The notes under the pieces were generated by a model that did not search any database, had not been told where the DNA came from, and saw only the letters and a list, made by a program, of their open reading frames with translations. A DNA stretch of 64,000 nucleotides from Cepaea nemoralis (Eukaryota > Mollusca > Gastropoda > Stylommatophora > Helicidae), in assembly GCA_014155875.1 (NCBI GenBank), contig JACEFZ010028297.1:62001-126000 (forward strand), given 5' to 3'. A program made the translations under genes and the position numbers. Below are positions 48,301 through 54,528 of the stretch, one piece after another. Positions within the stretch are counted from its first letter, which is position 1; the number at the start of each line of letters is the position of its first letter.

Positions 48301-48569
48301 ATTTTGGAAACCGGACAAAGACATGGGAATGACCATGGAATCAGAAACAAAAAACATAACCTACCAATTCGTGGAGATGGAGTAATGTACTGGAAATGCG
48401 CCTGCTCCGAATCCTGGGCATTGCTGTCCTGTGTGAGTCCCTCAAGAAGTTTCAGTAAAACCTCCTGAGGGACTTTACACCCTCATCCCTTTAGGTCAGC
48501 AAATTTTGTAAGTCGGAAATTGGGATCCAACTCGTGAGCCAAAGGATCAAACGGACGGCGCATCTCCAT
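24176..48569 (-). CDS. SEPHS2: Selenophosphate synthetase, selenoprotein form
   Basis: Coding exons, in transcript order: complement 48569-48365, 44748-44645, 34771-34622, 32744-32632, 28594-28404, 27400-27188 and 24360-24176. They give about 385 codons. All junctions are GT/AG and phases agree. The enzyme makes selenophosphate from selenide and ATP, the selenium donor for selenocysteine synthesis, in the cytosol. Codon 29 is TGA inside K-G-U-G-C-K, where SEPHS2 proteins carry selenocysteine (SEPHS1 has another residue), with the catalytic Lys three residues on. The GIGMD glycine-rich segment, '[24 protein letters not shown]', '[14 protein letters not shown]', 'TGGQTV.NPW', '[15 protein letters not shown]', '[13 protein letters not shown]', 'GTSAETSGG' and '[14 protein letters not shown]' follow in family order. 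Length matches the family. It converges with SSUH2. No convincing SECIS element was found by eye. Confidence 0.93.
24444..24590 (+). mobile_element. Short element F (147 bp) with 11-bp TSD
   Basis: Begins CTTCTTCTTC and ends TTGACCGGGTTAACCTTCCCGG; it includes CCGGATGTGATTGCGTTGTGCC. It is flanked by GAATTCTGATT at 24433-24443 and 24591-24601. A second copy lies at 26952-27090. No clear tRNA boxes or inverted ends, so SINE versus other short retroelement is open. Confidence 0.78.
24608..25886 (-). mobile_element. Deleted mariner carrying a nested LTR
   Basis: The ends CGAGGGGACTTCAAATGAAA and the complement TTTATTTCAAGCCACCTCG are inverted repeats bounded by TA dinucleotides (24606-24607 and 25887-25888), as in mariner elements. 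The minus strand starts a transposase at 25751 ('[13 protein letters not shown]') and resumes left of the nested LTR with '[20 protein letters not shown]'. It then jumps to a C-terminal '[15 protein letters not shown]' with frameshifts. The central catalytic DDD region is missing, so this is a non-autonomous ~0.5-kb derivative enlarged by the LTR. Confidence 0.78.
24930..25708 (-). mobile_element. Probable solo LTR inside mariner
   Basis: 779 bases that interrupt the mariner transposase frame. Read on the minus strand it begins TGTGACATAAGCC and ends GTGTGACA (TG...CA) and contains AATAAA in GGAATAAATGATT. The flanks share only TAA, so the target duplication is weak and the solo-LTR call is inferred. 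Confidence 0.55.
25895..26390 (+). mobile_element. LINE C-terminal fragment
   Basis: The + strand encodes '[32 protein letters not shown]', then '[20 protein letters not shown]' and a tail ending CTACATGATGATGAAA. Same family as 13000-13195/14776-15000. Confidence 0.75.
26640..26800 (-). mobile_element. tRNA-like SINE head
   Basis: The complement carries a B box (GGGGCTCAATCCC) and an A-box-like TTTTAGTGGTTAGTGTGCTTGCC at the proper distance. The body to the left is short or diverged. Confidence 0.55.
26952..27090 (+). mobile_element. Short element F, second copy
   Basis: CTTCTTCTGCATTCATCTGG...TTGACCGGGTTAACCTTCCTGG, flanked by ATCTCCTCGTT (26941-26951) and ATCTCCTTGTT (27091-27101), one mismatch in 11. 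It sits inside a SINE tail that is also present at 12030 and 48930. Confidence 0.75.
27188..27400 (-). CDS. SEPHS2: SEPHS2 exon 6
   Basis: 213 bases, acceptor ATCTCCTACAG, donor GTTTGT. It encodes [24 protein letters not shown], '[18 protein letters not shown]' and [16 protein letters not shown], the most conserved C-terminal-domain stretch. Confidence 0.94.
27401..28130. other. SEPHS2 intron 5, left part: no element recognised
   Basis: AT-rich; weak repeats of the words ATTACCTTTATC and AATTACTTTTAT between 27880 and 28060. No gene. Confidence 0.5.
28131..28380 (-). mobile_element. tRNA-SINE, family B subfamily 2
   Basis: GCATATCCTTTACAGGACATTGCTG to the GACCGGCCACCATCAAACTAC end, close to 11311-11545. 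It stops about 25 bases before the splice donor of SEPHS2 exon 5. Confidence 0.82.
28404..28594 (-). CDS. SEPHS2: SEPHS2 exon 5
   Basis: 191 bases, acceptor GTGTCTTTCCCAG, donor GTAATA. It encodes [20 protein letters not shown], '[20 protein letters not shown]', '[15 protein letters not shown]'. The first base completes the Met codon from exon 4. Confidence 0.94.
28595..29737. other. SEPHS2 intron 4, right part: little recognised
   Basis: Around 29290-29370 (GGCTGTTGCAGATGAGGATGGAGC...GTGCTGTGATGTTGGTTC) is a SINE tail also seen at 48930-49005. The remainder has no assignable feature. Confidence 0.45.
29738..30580 (-). mobile_element. LINE fragment split by hAT MITE
   Basis: 29738-30008 on the minus strand encodes '[20 protein letters not shown]' and the SKYLDGLA end, with the CATGATC-type 3' terminus at left. 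The copy continues right of the MITE from 30450 in degraded form. Confidence 0.72.
30009..30449. mobile_element. hAT-type MITE with perfect 8-bp TSD
   Basis: 441 bases with ends CAGTGGTTCTCAACC / GGTTGAGAACCACTG and target duplication TCATAGTG (30001-30008, 30450-30457). Relative to the copy at 4269 it is inverted and has a duplicated CCATTCCCCCCTTCACC(A/G)TATTTTCAGAACG segment near its left end. Confidence 0.93.
30670..30890 (-). mobile_element. LINE (RNase H type) 3' fragment
   Basis: Matches the complement of 13190-13390 (TATCTGCAATATTGTCTCTTGTAAGAATTT..., GGGCAGTCTTGGAGTAAGTG) and then 14300-14330 (CTGTCTGCGACGTCAATCCACATGG). A shortened copy of the same LINE. Confidence 0.68.
31157..31752 (+). 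mobile_element. Dimeric tRNA-SINE with 12-bp TSD
   Basis: Two copies of a ~180-base body (CACACGCCAGTGATCCGGGG... to ...GTGGGTTGTGCTCAATATTTAAATCT) lie at 31165-31344 and 31574-31752. Only the second has the tRNA-like head (GTGGTCTAGTGCTTACACAT, B box GGGGGTTTGTTTCC). The whole 596 bases are flanked by CTATTAAACATA at 31145-31156 and 31753-31764, which indicates one insertion of a dimer. Confidence 0.78.
31753..32358. other. SEPHS2 intron 4, no element recognised
   Basis: No supportable gene; a short palindrome AGAATGATTGCTTTGTAATCATTCT at 32095-32119 is the only structure seen. Confidence 0.45.
32359..32596 (-). mobile_element. tRNA-SINE, family D, with 12-bp TSD
   Basis: Complement of GGGAGTCTGTGGCAAAGTGG (A box)...GGTTCGATTCCGGG (B box)...GAGCCATATGGGATAAAACCC...TTTTAAGCGACTTTTT. 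Flanked by AACATACATAAA (32347-32358 and 32597-32608). It lies 24 bases from the donor of SEPHS2 exon 4. Confidence 0.88.
32632..32744 (-). CDS. SEPHS2: SEPHS2 exon 4
   Basis: 113 bases, acceptor ATATTTGACCAG, donor GTGAGT. It encodes [20 protein letters not shown] and [17 protein letters not shown] plus two bases of Met. Too short for a long stand-alone frame; identified by homology and phase. Confidence 0.93.
32886..33035. mobile_element. Palindromic MITE, ~60-bp inverted ends
   Basis: The left arm (AGGGTATTTTTAATGACTG...CCAAGTTTTGTATT) and right arm (AATACAAAACTTGGAATGG...AGTCATTAAAAATACACCCT) are inverted copies over about 60 bases with a ~30-base loop. TA sits outside both ends, as expected for a Tc1/mariner-mobilised MITE. 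Confidence 0.8.
33446..33634. repeat. ~58-bp tandem repeat, 3.5 copies
   Basis: Units run GGCTG(C/T)CACTTAT... to ...TCA(C/A)ATAATCAAC; successive copies differ at a few bases. Confidence 0.85.
33860..34535 (+). mobile_element. LINE RT C-terminal fragment
   Basis: The + strand encodes '[17 protein letters not shown]', '[10 protein letters not shown]', '[16 protein letters not shown]', then, after a frameshift, '[17 protein letters not shown]' and '[21 protein letters not shown]'. It ends with GCACATGATGATGATGATAG. This is the longest well-preserved C-terminus of this LINE family in the window. Confidence 0.82.
34622..34771 (-). CDS. SEPHS2: SEPHS2 exon 3
   Basis: 150 bases, phase 0/0, acceptor TGACACACCAG, donor GTATTT. 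It encodes [20 protein letters not shown], '[18 protein letters not shown]' and IMRGFK. It follows YMM of exon 2. Confidence 0.94.
34772..35369. other. SEPHS2 intron 2, right edge: unassigned
   Basis: A minus-strand frame at 35309-34941 (122 codons) lacks any family signature. Mixed sequence with a G/T tract near 34980-35015. Confidence 0.4.
35466..35694 (+). repeat. Left LTR
   Basis: 229 bases beginning TGTAACAGTAGTGG and ending TCTGGTACA; AATAAA occurs in TTTGAATAAAAACCC. Differs from the right LTR at only a few positions (including a G-run length and CTCTGG/CTGTGG), implying recent insertion. Confidence 0.93.
36580..36734 (+). repeat. 31-bp x5 tandem repeat in LTR-element leader
   Basis: Five 31-base units starting CTGTGAGATTTTGTTGTGCC at 36580, 36611, 36642, 36673 and 36704, between the left LTR and the ORF; each ends TATCGAGGCC or a one-base variant. 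Confidence 0.92.
37125..38690 (+). CDS. 521-aa protein of LTR element, unknown family
   Basis: A single uninterrupted ATG-to-TAA frame, by far the longest in the window. Residues about 5-45 (Leu/Glu-rich, around '[19 protein letters not shown]') could form a helix or coiled coil. The rest is polar and alternately very basic and acidic: Lys/Arg/Gln/Thr-rich at 110-290, Asp/Glu/Ser clusters near 310-345, an NLS-like [13 protein letters not shown] near 382-395, and Ser/Asp-rich towards the end. There is no CCHC knuckle, no DTG protease site and only a few scattered Cys. By position it takes the place of gag. Its intact frame and the young LTRs suggest recent function, which is inference. Confidence 0.7.
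   Translation: MIDISKQVNMNYLCGELQRLSTWLGELKVSITEVENFVETLKNRTTRQDPYRIMVDCNGVGKNNRRQPLLNKDKRQYGYDEPRPNAYRVKDGENRRNGERSDWYSSYKYNNGCERNFSGKSWNWPSHSATARKRRNDWFEKRQRQYLKSGSKDRVEHKDKNSTTPKVLANIRIEQEKKTKILVKKRNRETQTQAGNTIENSTQTQVDTVEKKVQVQPASKITKGSQTDLIETQAKSTHLTKGDKVEVKKDRQMRTKDERKPKRKSIEERNSSMIVNRGTAVSRSSDIDIKLIPKWCRNISWQSSDYGEDIPTAAYYSDAETDIITDDSENERAALRADPESKRDVPSYGVVTGRQTDRVLVNDSLEVDTSLYDKKVGKVKGRRPRKRKKLRRSKGDYGNGIDVAAVNYYNESDEGTIVSVSSEDEMGKYKRYVRYIGNSEQTDANKGNRKKTCKKKNSDRQIAGIYSTTESDLSKIEDLMTLRPEYFNRLTTDSDDDIIRERRINVLRDNEIFNLDTLYNG
38691..42753 (+). other. Non-coding interior of the LTR element
   Basis: About 4 kb, purine- and T-rich on +, with no + frame of note. Minus-strand frames (Ser/Thr/His/Leu-rich) reflect composition. 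Dispersed degenerate words recur, notably CTGTAGTTAACAG and variants six times between 40285 and 42164. TCATATATAATA..GTTTTT is duplicated near 40830 and 40920, and a CAT-trinucleotide tract lies near 41081-41102. Confidence 0.7.
42754..42983 (+). repeat. Right LTR
   Basis: 230 bases, near-identical to the left LTR, preceded by the purine-rich AAACATAGGGAGG and followed by the target duplication TTCC. Confidence 0.93.
43447..44334. repeat. 444-bp perfect tandem duplication
   Basis: Two copies, 43447-43890 and 43891-44334, appear identical base for base wherever I compared them, including the LINE frame and the shorter repeats with ATTCCTCAGGTGTACCGATC at the copy ends. The junction lies at ATTCCTC, a word present in those shorter repeats, which suggests slippage or unequal exchange. 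Confidence 0.92.
44645..44748 (-). CDS. SEPHS2: SEPHS2 exon 2
   Basis: 104 bases, acceptor TTTCTTTTTCAG, donor GTCTGT. It encodes (G)[19 protein letters not shown] and [15 protein letters not shown]. After GIGMD it has SSI where human paralogues have a Cys two residues on. The donor is non-optimal but phase and homology are clear. Confidence 0.93.
44749..45289. other. SEPHS2 intron 1: unassigned, possibly repeat
   Basis: The stretch 44900-45060 (CTGACCCCTATCCCTTGATC...TTTGACATGAGAGACCCTACCAGCAG...GACATAGCTCTTGAGGTCAT) has the look of an old dispersed repeat but has no second copy here. Confidence 0.4.
45290..45525 (+). mobile_element. tRNA-SINE, family D
   Basis: Head partly lost on the left; B box GATTCGATTCCGGG; body GAGCTACGGAGTTTGTGC...GCGACGCTTTCCGCGCTGCGG...GAGCCATATGGGATAAAAC; tail CTTTTAAGCGACTTTTTTTC. 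Matches 32359-32596. Confidence 0.82.
45590..45780 (-). mobile_element. tRNA-SINE, family A
   Basis: Complement of the 866-1075 copy: AACCCACTCCGACTTC...AAGTGCTTGTAATT-like body, GGTCAACATTTTATTC, then the B-box complement GTAGGGGTTGAACCACTT. Confidence 0.72.
45781..48364. other. SEPHS2 intron 1, right part: mostly unassigned
   Basis: At 46960-47160 a B box (GGGTTCGAATCC) and a following Cys/Ala-rich short repeat suggest a worn tRNA-SINE. The rest, including frames at 47202-47664, shows no family features. Confidence 0.45.
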
Positions 48570-48606
48570 ATTTAGTGTATCTGGCAAAGTTTCGTCAGTA
48601 TTCCAC
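48365..48606 (-). CDS. SEPHS2: SEPHS2 coding exon 1 with selenocysteine TGA
   Basis: The acceptor TATATTTTCAG precedes 48606; 37 bases of 5' UTR follow and the ATG is at 48569-48567. It encodes [31 protein letters not shown] (48485-48483), [16 protein letters not shown], a polar loop and TPSPRIG, with donor GTAGGT. The start is fixed by an in-frame TAG upstream in the spliced leader with no other ATG between. Reading resumes with strong homology after TGA, so it is recoding rather than a nonsense mutation. Confidence 0.93.
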
Positions 48607-48722
48607 CTGAAAATATAAGAAAACATTGTAAACTTCAACTGTAAACATGTTTATCGGTATAAGTAATATAGAAATCAGTAAAAGAGTAAGAAAATACAAG
48701 CATTACAAGAGACGCACGTTAC

Positions 48723-48850
48723 CTCAAAAATGGCTACCTCCCCAGCAAGAGCACAGGTTCCGGTTTAACAACCAAGGGATCGCATTATTTCTGCCCGCCG
48801 CCTTGTTGGACGCTGTGCAGGGAGCATTCAGTGTTATCTTCTGTGGCTTA
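48723..48850 (-). other. SEPHS2: SEPHS2 5' UTR exon and promoter-proximal region
   Basis: A donor (TTTTTGAG before GTAACG) at 48722 pairs with the acceptor before 48606, giving a 116-base intron with GT/AG ends. The spliced leader has an in-frame TAG 13 codons or so before the ATG. A TATAAG word on the minus strand near 48853-48848 could set transcription start some 25-30 bases further left. The exon's outer end is a guess. Confidence 0.5.
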
Positions 48851-49509
48851 TAGGACAAACAGAAGAAATCAACGCTCAGAGGAAAGGTGAGATGGACATA
48901 TAATCAGATTGCTAATGGTACTATTAATGTTGGATCTCTTCGCTGGCTACTGAGGATGGGGACGGAGCGCTTATGGGAATGCCCCGAATGCTGTGATGTC
49001 GGTTCCTAAATCAATCAATCAAACAAAATAAATCATGGACTGCGAATAATCAAACAAACAAAAAGAAAGAAAGAAAAAGAGAAGTAGAATCGGTAAACTG
49101 TACTAAAACACAATAAATGAATCACAAAAAAGGAAGAAGAAGAAGAAGAAGAAGAAGGAAGAAGAAGAAGAAAACACGAGAAGTAGAATCGGTGAAGTTT
49201 ACTAAACCAAAATCAATGAATCACCAAAGAAGAAAAAAAAACGAGAAATAGGATCAGTCAGTTTTACTAGAACACGATCACAAACAACAAAATGGAAGTT
49301 GCTGCCAAAGCCTTCGTCGGCACACAAACAATAAAGACAAACCGATACAACTACATGAAAACCTCTACGTTAAAATATATATCACAAATGACAAAGTGGA
49401 CGTTGCGGATAATGCCTTCTTCGGCACACAAAGAATGCGGAGATATAGAACAAGCTACGCCTTCCTTTTATAAAACGAGGAATATCTAATGCAATAAATC
49501 GCTATTATT
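48851..49509. other. Upstream of SEPHS2: SINE tail and GAA tract
   Basis: 48930-49005 is the SINE tail also seen at 29290 and 12030 (GCTGTGATGTCGGTTCCTAAATCAATC). A (GAA)n tract occupies 49132-49172. AGAAGTAGAATCGGT(A/G)AA blocks near 49081 and 49180 are a short direct repeat. Confidence 0.6.
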
Positions 49510-50110
49510 GGCTGTTAGAGAAAGAAATCTTGCATGCTACATAGAACCAGTGTTAACATCCGGGCTGAGAATCTTGCATAATTAATAAACAAGGGAAAAT
49601 ATCTTGAGACTTCAGATTTGTGGCTTTACAGAAGAATACTGAACATTTCCTGGACAGCTAACACGAGTAATCTAAATGTTTTGGTAGAGGCTAAGATACA
49701 GAGACAACTTGTTACCAACATGAGAAAGAGACAGATATAATTTGTTGGCTACATCTTGAGAACAGAAAATATTACAGCATGTTGAGACAACCGGAAAGAT
49801 TTGTTGAAAGAGAGATAGAAGGAGACAGCGAGAGAAGATCTTTGACGGCCGTTTCACGTGACAGGTGGAAAGGTGTCAGTCACGTGTATTGATACACGCT
49901 GTTCAAAATCGCAAGATGGTTAGAAGCATGATCGCTCATGCCTCTCGGAAAGGTATCATAGGCTTGGCTTCTCCATTGTTCTCACAAGTCGATGGAGCAG
50001 TATTTCCATTTAATAAGATATGTTTCGCCGTGCACCATAGTCTAATAACCTGTGCAAGAAATAAGTACATACTTCAAACCTTCAGTACGGATTTAAGGGG
50101 CTTTAAATGT
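49510..50110 (+). mobile_element. LINE fragment, decayed
   Basis: The + strand has 'LHATYRTSVNIRAENLA', 'SDLWLYRRILNISWT' and 'QRQLVTNMRKRQI.FVGYILRTENI', then a separate frame with 'GCKS..IHAVQNRKMVRSMIAHAS'. It resembles 4628-5265, to which it is probably related. Confidence 0.7.
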
Positions 50111-50254
50111 GCCTAGTTCCATTTTCTTTTGTTGCTCCTTCGTAGTCAGGATAGAGACTTATGGCTAGATTCTTGTGTCTGTGTGCGTTTGTGAAAATCC
50201 CTTATTGTTACTAGATTCATTATACACTTTATAATTTTGTCGTTATGGTTTAGA

Positions 50255-50344
50255 AAAAGCAGCAGCAGCAGCATCGGTAGTAGTAGTAGTAGCAGCAGTA
50301 GTAGTAGTAGCAGCAGTAGTAGTAGTAGTAGTATCAGCAGCAGC

Positions 50345-50380
<36 letters not shown>

Positions 50381-50384
50381 CGTG

Positions 50385-50451
<67 letters not shown>

Positions 50452-50528
50452 AGGTGGCGATGAAAGTATTTGTGTGAAAAGAATAAGTAAAAGGAGGAGG
50501 GGGAGGGGTAGTAGTAGTAGTAGTAGTT

Positions 50529-50586
<58 letters not shown>

Positions 50587-50588
50587 AG
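50255..50588. repeat. (AGT)n/(AGC)n trinucleotide tract
   Basis: About 330 bases of TAG/CAG-type triplets, interrupted once near 50450-50505. The poly-Ser frame on + and the poly-Tyr frame on - are products of the repeat. Confidence 0.95.
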
Positions 50589-50611
50589 TGGGGAAATAGT
50601 AGTTTTTTTCT

Positions 50612-50980
50612 CTACCTCAATGATCGGCTGCAAAAAACGTCGTTTTTTCTGTCTACAGACAGAACTTCCCAACTTATTTTGTTAAAGTTTGACTTAGCTA
50701 CTGTTGCCCAAGCTGCAATGCCATATTCCAGCACTGGCCTCACCCGTCCAGTATATAACTTCTTGAGAACTTTCTCATCTGCTCCCCATGTTGTACCAGC
50801 AAGCTTTTTCATGATTGCCATTCTCTGCCTTGCTCTTGTTCGATTTTTCTCAACCTGTGTCTTCCATGTCAGGCGACGATCAAAGGTGACTCCTAGATAG
50901 TTTGGATTTTCTTCATGGCGCAATATTTTTCTATTCAATACCAGCTTAGGTTGCTGAGTTTTATTTAAGAGGGAGAACAC
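50612..50980 (-). mobile_element. LINE RT (Jockey-like) fragment
   Basis: A minus frame of 122 codons: 'NPNYLGVTFDRRLTWKTQVE' then 'RQRMAIMKKLAGTTWGADEKVLKKL' and 'GRVRPVLEYGIAAWA'. These are reverse-transcriptase thumb motifs of Jockey/CR1-group LINEs. The 5' and 3' parts are missing; the trinucleotide tract adjoins its 3' side. Confidence 0.85.
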
Positions 50981-51031
50981 TGTAGTAGTATCTTATGCGG
51001 TAACTGATTAGCATTACTGGATTGTGGTGCT

Positions 51032-51076
51032 GGGTTAGGGGTTAGGGTTAGGGGGTTAGGGTTAGGGTTAGGGTTT
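51032..51076 (+). repeat. Short interstitial TTAGGG tract
   Basis: About 45 bases of TTAGGG with some extra G (TTAGGGG, TTAGGGGG), same strand orientation as the right arm of the palindrome at 60992. Confidence 0.9.
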
Positions 51077-51559
51077 CTGTCTGCTCCTAATTATACTTTC
51101 TGGATTTACCTCGCTGGATTGCCCCCCAATCCAGCTCGGGACCAGGGCGATTTGGGTCGGGTAGGTATCTAGGTCATATGTAAGGGTCGATACATCTAAG
51201 AAAAGACATATTTATTTCTAAGAGCAGATAATTGAGTGTGTGTGTAATATTTTAACTAATTGTAAAAAATAAAATAAAAATAAATAACAACCAAAGGCGC
51301 GCGGAGGCGGTCGCCGGTCGCAGGAGAAAGCGCGGTCGATCGGTCGCGTGGAACGGTCAGGGTCTAACCCAGTAAAACAGTGTCTTGTAGTAACCACTTG
51401 GCCAGTCATCGAGAACTGCCCACTAGTCCGGTCATTAACGAGTGCAAGTGGTGGGGCTAGACGGTTCGAACCCTCGAGCCGCGTCGGGTGTCATATGAAA
51501 ATTGTAAACAGTAAAAGGGTAAATATGGCATGTTTATGACCTGTAGTGTGACGTACTAG
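51077..51559. other. GC-rich stretch with B-box-like word
   Basis: 51296-51345 is unusually GC-rich (GGCGCGCGGAGGCGGTCG...). GACGGTTCGAACCCTCG near 51460 is a perfect B box, possibly the head of another SINE. No gene. Confidence 0.45.
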
Positions 51560-52420
51560 CTTATACACTATCGTCATGTAGGTTACACCTCTTCAAATGA
51601 AAACCTTTAAAAAGTAAAGACTGCCAGTATTAACGGTTGTAAGGGGTCTGGCTTCGTGGTATTCGTTGTTAAGGGGTGGTTGAGTAGCCGAGTAGTTAGA
51701 TAACGGCTTCGAAACACTATCATCATATTGTTTACAACTCTTCAAATGAAAACCTTAAGAAATAAAGATGGTCGATAGTAAAGGTTTTAGTGGGTGTGGC
51801 TTAGTGTTATTCGTTATTAAGGAGTGGGTGAGCGGAGAAGTAGCTAAAGAAGTGCTTCTGGACATTTCAAATTTGTGGGCGTGTGGCGAAGCGGCTAAAT
51901 GAATGCGTCGGTTCCTTGCAAAGAGACAGAGGAGTTGCTAGATAAAGGCTCCAGGTCATTGTTAAGGGGCAGGTGGGTGTAAAAATAGCTAGATAACTGC
52001 TTCTGATCCTTGTGAAGAGGTGGGCGAGGGGTGGATAGGTTAGATAATTACGCCCGTTCCTTGGTAAGAGCCAGGGTGATCGAGTGGAGAAGTGGATAAA
52101 TATTGGCATGGAGGTCTACCACCGACACATTTAACGCATAATGGCGGCGTCGGTAGTCAGAAGACCTAGGATATTTTCATTATATGTCTATTGTAAAGTG
52201 GTCGACTGTTTATTATAACGATGGTTACTATTATCTGTAGTGGATGAGACTTAAATACTATCATCATACCGGTTACAGCTCTTCAAATAAAAACCTTAAA
52301 AGTGTAAAGATGGCCGATGGTTTTAGTGGGTATGACTTTGTGATATTCGTTGTTAAGGGGTGGGGTGACTGGATGAGTAACTAGATAAACGCTTCCAAAC
52401 ACTATCATCGGGTTCGAATC
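51560..52420. repeat. Diverged ~150-190-bp repeats
   Basis: Three blocks (about 51575-51720, 51721-51870 and 52258-52410) share the order CTCTTCAAATGAAAACCTT..., GTAAAGATGG.CGAT, TTCGTTGTTAAGG(A/G)GTGG, AGTAGCTAGATAA and CACTATCATC. The middle part (51870-52130) is made of related GTGGGCGAG/TAGATAA words. Confidence 0.65.
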
Positions 52421-53499
52421 CCAGTGGGGCGGTCTAGTGGTAGAATAATATTTGGTTACTTAGTTGTAATTTCGAGCTATGGTGCGATTAACCCGGCTAT
52501 GTTTAGAAAAGGAGATGTGGTGTGCTGGTTGCGGAGTATGTTTAGGTGGTACCCCAGACACGGTGGAAGTGCTAGGTTCTAAGCTTGGAACTTTGTCGTT
52601 GGTAAAATTGCAGTCATCAACATGTGGGTCTCTAGTTGATCATACGGGTTAGGGTCGCTTTGTCCGGCCTTGTCGCCGCGGCCACAAGTCCCACCGGTGA
52701 TGAAAAACACAGGCATCCGACTTCACAGCTTAACTTAACATAACATAAACGGGAGAACACAATATACCCATAACCTCAACAGGTGTTGCAAAAAATCAAT
52801 ACGCATCTTCATAACGGCTAATCCAGGGGATTATCGTCAGAGTTATTACAAAGTCAGGTTAATAATATTCCTGATATCTCCGCCATTGCAAATAGTTCGC
52901 GATATTAATAAAGGTTCATATAAAGGTTGGAAGGGGATTAAGAGATTAACACCTATTGTCGGGACATCCAATAATAATCAATAACACTACCCTCGATTTT
53001 TCTCATATTTGCCGATTGGGGATTATGGGCTAGGTGTATGTGTCCTTATGCAGTTAAAACAGGTGGTATGAGTAGGAGATATCACAAACAGTATCAGCAT
53101 GTGCCACTCTGATCTTAAATATCAGTAGTTCGTTATTCTTGTGACATTGAAAACGCTCGTGGTGTGAAGACGGATGGTGTACTATGTTATTGGGCGGTGT
53201 ATATAGATTGACCAGTATGTGAAGTTGATAAGGTCATCCCCGTCAGCGCATCGTAGCTGTGTTGTGAATTGTCGCCTATTACATCCGGGTGTGAAAATAA
53301 CCAAAAATAGTTCACATCAACTCAATAGACATGCCTCTATATAGCTGCACTGCGAACTTGGCTAGAGTCTACTTTAGGAAAGTATCGTGTATCTGTGTAT
53401 ACGGGTTTACCACTGCTTATAGATGTGTGTAGTATTATTGGAAAGCGGCCGTTATGTATACATTATCAGAGTATGTTGCCTTACAGAACTGGTATCGTG
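52421..53499. other. Non-genic DNA with SINE-like head
   Basis: 52405-52500 has GGGTTCGAATCCC and GGCGGTCTAGTGGTAGAATAAT, tRNA-like boxes in unusual order. 52640-52740 ends in TTAACTTAACATAACATAAAC, a SINE-like tail. Beyond that nothing is recognised. Confidence 0.4.
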
Positions 53500-53900
53500 T
53501 CTATGTGTCTACCATGTTGCATGTTTTGTTCTGTTGCCTTGTAATCTTTGAAGGGAGTTTCATGCGGTTGTCTAGTGAATTAAAAAAACGATGTCTCAGA
53601 ATCCACAACGCCACTAGCAGTTGATGCTTTTCAACTTGTCTGCTCACTGACCTCGCTTCACAGTCATACAAAAGTACAGGGTCTATGTAGTACTCAAGCA
53701 CTCTGTGTATTACTCATTACAGTTGACAACTTTATATTAGTCAGTTTGTTTTCCAACTTGCAAAAGACAACCTATCATCATAGCGATTCTTGTTCTAACG
53801 CTTTAAAGACACCTCCCATCAGACATTTTTTTCTTCTGTCCTTGTAGTCTCTTGGCTACCGTTTCCCCATTTCAAGCTCCATGTCTCTACTCGTATGCAT
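53500..53900 (-). mobile_element. LINE RT C-terminal fragment
   Basis: The minus frame reads 'LEYYIDPVLLYDCEARSVSRQVEKHQL', the reverse-transcriptase C-terminal 'Y.EPVLLYG.E.W' motif, with decayed flanks. Confidence 0.7.
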
Positions 53901-54372
53901 TAGCGTGGTAGAAGTAAACCGATAACTCACAAGATAGACGTATATTATCACACTGTATATGGACATGTGGGTAATGGTTGCATCCTGTCACCTGCGTAAG
54001 GGTACAACTGAGACACGTGGTTAAGAGGGGTAGTACAGAAAAAAAAACGGTATTCTGTTGGTTGATGAACCAGGGGACCTAACTTGTGATTCACCATGTA
54101 GGGAATGATTCTGCCCCCTCTTCAACAGGGCGTCGGAGGTTTAAAAGGGTGTTCATTCTCTCGATTTTCTATGTCTGAGTCGTCATAGGGTCACCAAGTA
54201 ACAGTAAAGAACAGGAAACTACTACTACCAAGGCCTCTATACACCACAAGGCAGTTTCAAATATAGTATACATAAATATAATCAAGTCAACCCAGTATTC
54301 AACTAATCCGTTCTCATAGACATAGAGGAGAGATGTGAGCACCGAGGCCAGTTGGAGGATGCCACAACGCAC

Positions 54373-54528
54373 CGGGATAGAGTCGTAAATATTTTGTGTG
54401 AATGCCGTTCCTGTGTTAAAAGGAACCATTCATTTTCTCGATTAATCCATTGTATTGATCCAGCGCATCATTAAAAGAATGTGTGAGTACTGTTGTTTAG
54501 GATGGCGTCGGTTGATTCTTCGTATTCT
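54373..54528 (+). repeat. Direct repeat, left copy (~155 bp)
   Basis: ACCGGGATAGAGTCGTAAAT to GTTGATTCTTCGTATT; identical to 56517-56672 except for about one base. The right edge touches the first base of RNase H homology. Confidence 0.9.

Noticed and set aside
48483..48485. TGA as a nonsense mutation making SEPHS2 a pseudogene
   Set aside because: It falls exactly at the known Sec position, and all other exons, phases and splice sites are intact.
50237..50672. Poly-Ser and poly-Tyr open frames
   Set aside because: Produced by the AGT/AGC trinucleotide tract read in both directions; no start context or flanking domain.
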